Assembly (NCBI RefSeq): GCF_018403185.1
Contig: NZ_BOSE01000003.1
Span: 62,001-126,000, forward strand
DNA length: 64,000 nt
Direction of reading: 5' to 3'
Source of the DNA: Paenibacillus montaniterrae
Lineage (GTDB): Bacteria; Bacillota; Bacilli; Paenibacillales; Paenibacillaceae
Position numbers and translations under genes: made by a program. This document shows, one piece after another, positions 62,651 through 64,000 of this stretch. A model generated the notes under the pieces. That model worked only from the letters and a program-made list of their open reading frames with translations, was not told where the DNA came from and searched no databases. Each line of letters starts with the position of its first letter. Within the stretch, counting starts at the first letter, position 1.

Positions 62651-62758
62651 AAAAACGAAGTGAGTCGCCTTTAACATCGTAATGCAGCCTTAAAAAATTC
62701 AAATAAGGAGCATTGCGATTTAAAAAGCGACTGTAGGATGCATTGCTCCGGAGCGCTG
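62651..62758 (+). repeat. Family B repeat, copy B5 lacking the outer left arm
   Basis: It starts AAAAACGAAGTGAGTCGCCT directly after B4, so the outermost part of the left arm is missing. The right arm is complete. The remaining 62759-62901 is unique sequence leading to the ABC exporter gene. Confidence 0.8.
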
Positions 62759-62901
62759 GACTATCGCCGATTCGTTGAGTAGCGAAAAGTTGAATCGGCA
62801 AAGCTTAAATTGTTATAATTTTACCATTAGCGTTTGGATGTGGTTGTTGCGCTATAACATTACAATATGGACTTTATGCCATAAGAAAGAAGGAACAATG
62901 T

Positions 62902-64000
62902 ATGCTCCAGTTAATGCGCTATTTGAAGCCGTATGGATTTACTATTGTCGCCATTATCATCTTGATATTGCTGCAATCATTGGCTGATTTATATTTGCCG
63001 ACATTAATGTCTGACATTGTGAACAACGGCATTATATCAGGAGACACAGGCTACATATGGAAAATGGGAGGGTTTATGCTGGCGGTGTCGGTAGTCGGGA
63101 CGATTGTTTCGATACTGGCAAGCCTGTATGCTTCAAAGGTTTCATCTGCATTTGGCAAGGTGGTTCGTCATAAAGTGTTCAGCAAGGTAGAGAGCTTCTC
63201 AACGCAAGAGTTTGACAAGCTTGGCACTGCCTCGCTAATTACACGAACTACGAACGATATTAACCAGGTGCAGCAGGTTGTGCTGATGATTTTGCGTATG
63301 ATGGTGATGGCGCCGCTTATGTGCATCGGCGGTATTATTATGGCCTTGTACAAGGACGTAAAGCTGTCTATGGTGCTGCTTGTCGTAGTGCCTATACTGG
63401 CGATTGCGATTCTTGCCATTGTACGAATTGCGATGCCTTATTTTAAGATGATGCAAAAAAAGCTGGACCGCATCAATCTTGTATTGCGTGAAGGCTTGAC
63501 GGGCATTCGCGTCATCCGCGCCTTTAATCGCACCTCTTACGAGGAAGGTCGCTTTACTGAGTCCAACAAGGATCTTATGGACACTGCGGTAAAGGTCAAT
63601 CAAATTATGGCGTTTATGATGCCGCTTATGATGCTGATTATGAACATTTGTGTCATTGCAATCGTATGGTTCGGCAGCCACCGCATTGATGCGAACGACA
63701 TGATGATCGGTGATTTGATGGCATTTATCCAATATGCGATGCAAATTATGTTCTCGCTGCTTATGATGTCGATGATGCTGGTCATGATTCCGCGTGCGCA
63801 AGCGTCAGCAGTACGGATCAATGAGGTGCTTGATATGGAAGCTTCGGTAAAGGACGAGCCTGCCTTCAAGCAAGCAGCAGCAAAGCCTGGTTTTGAAGCA
63901 ACCGAGGCGGTCATCGCCTTTGATCAGGTGAGCTATACGTACCCTGGTGCAGAAAAGCCAGCAGTGGAAAATTTGAGCTTTACCTGCAAGCAAGGAGAGG
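62902..64000 (+). CDS. ABC exporter, fused membrane and ATPase domains (5' part, cut by window end)
   Basis: An open frame from ATG 62902 that runs off the end of the window. The visible 366 residues start MLQLMRYLKPYGFTIVAIII and show a type I exporter membrane domain with about six spans. They include FSTQEFDKLGTASLITRTTN, the coupling region LREGLTGIRVIRAFNRTSYE and the beginning of the ATPase domain (FDQVSYTYPG). AAGGA lies seven bases before the start. Such proteins often form heterodimers with a partner encoded just downstream; substrate unknown. ATG 62898 in another frame gives a short unrelated product. Confidence 0.9.
   Translation, partial: MLQLMRYLKPYGFTIVAIIILILLQSLADLYLPTLMSDIVNNGIISGDTGYIWKMGGFMLAVSVVGTIVSILASLYASKVSSAFGKVVRHKVFSKVESFSTQEFDKLGTASLITRTTNDINQVQQVVLMILRMMVMAPLMCIGGIIMALYKDVKLSMVLLVVVPILAIAILAIVRIAMPYFKMMQKKLDRINLVLREGLTGIRVIRAFNRTSYEEGRFTESNKDLMDTAVKVNQIMAFMMPLMMLIMNICVIAIVWFGSHRIDANDMMIGDLMAFIQYAMQIMFSLLMMSMMLVMIPRAQASAVRINEVLDMEASVKDEPAFKQAAAKPGFEATEAVIAFDQVSYTYPGAEKPAVENLSFTCKQGE

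Noticed and set aside
62775..62987. 70-codon frame starting upstream of the ABC exporter (and its internal ATG 62898)
   Set aside because: Another frame from ATG 62902 encodes a clear ABC exporter over the whole remaining window; the short frame only overlaps its beginning.

Overview
The window looks like chromosomal DNA of a spore-forming, bacillithiol-making, motile Gram-positive bacterium, most likely a Paenibacillus-type Firmicute. Pointers are strong AGGAGG ribosome sites, frequent TTG/GTG starts, a yojF-bshB2 pair, a YheC/YheD-type spore-coat ATP-grasp gene, a seven-gene Mrp antiporter operon and a Bacillus-style fadF-N-A-E-D set with etfBA. I see no prophage integrase, transposase or CRISPR array. 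The species assignment is inference.

Region 1 (1-16.1 kb) is the baseplate end of a contractile injection system of the extracellular type (eCIS/Afp-PVC-like): a gp25 wedge protein, two large baseplate-J-type proteins, a tail protein with a P2 gpI-like C-terminus and a conserved 557-residue protein. The operon is split by about 0.9 kb of tandem palindromic repeats. A convergent operon follows, encoding a PAAR-like DUF4280 protein and a membrane-anchored MORN-repeat protein. Next is a 916-residue membrane receptor whose class III cyclase domain has lost its catalytic residues. An orphan DUF4157 (eCIS core domain) protein with a nuclease-like C-terminus lies about 33 kb away (48.7-50.5 kb) and is a good candidate cargo.

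Region 2 (16.2-25 kb) holds yojF-bshB2-DUF402, a lipoprotein gene bracketed by two perfect copies of one terminator hairpin, and mrpABCDEFG running divergently from a KdpD-like universal stress protein gene. Region 3 (25-31.9 kb) is a sugar ABC importer without its own ATPase, with three abutting perfect palindromes in its promoter and a LacI-family gene downstream. A chemotaxis receptor and a tRNA-Asp follow.

Region 4 (32-44.5 kb) is a complete fatty-acid beta-oxidation block. etfBA faces a fadF-fadN-fadA-fadE-fadD-thioesterase operon across a repeat-bearing intergenic region. FadD activates fatty acids; FadE, FadN and FadA run the cycle; ETF and FadF pass electrons to menaquinone. A 47-residue membrane microprotein follows the thioesterase.

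Region 5 (44.5-64 kb) is mixed: a methionine aminopeptidase with a long Ala/Lys/Ser tail, a rhodanese, an ASRT-family protein, the spore ATP-grasp, the DUF4157 protein, a serine hydrolase, AraC and aldo/keto reductase genes, an acyltransferase with a polysaccharide deacetylase, an MFS exporter, a GNAT enzyme, an amino-acid ABC importer with a fused binding protein-permease, a second chemotaxis receptor, and the start of an ABC exporter cut by the window edge.

Two related families of non-coding palindromic repeats recur in the window: family A (about 161-200 bp, at least seven copies) and family B (about 140-bp long hairpins, at least four copies plus a fragment). They form composite A-B units at two loci 56 kb apart. 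With the dispersed eCIS parts they are the least explained signals here.
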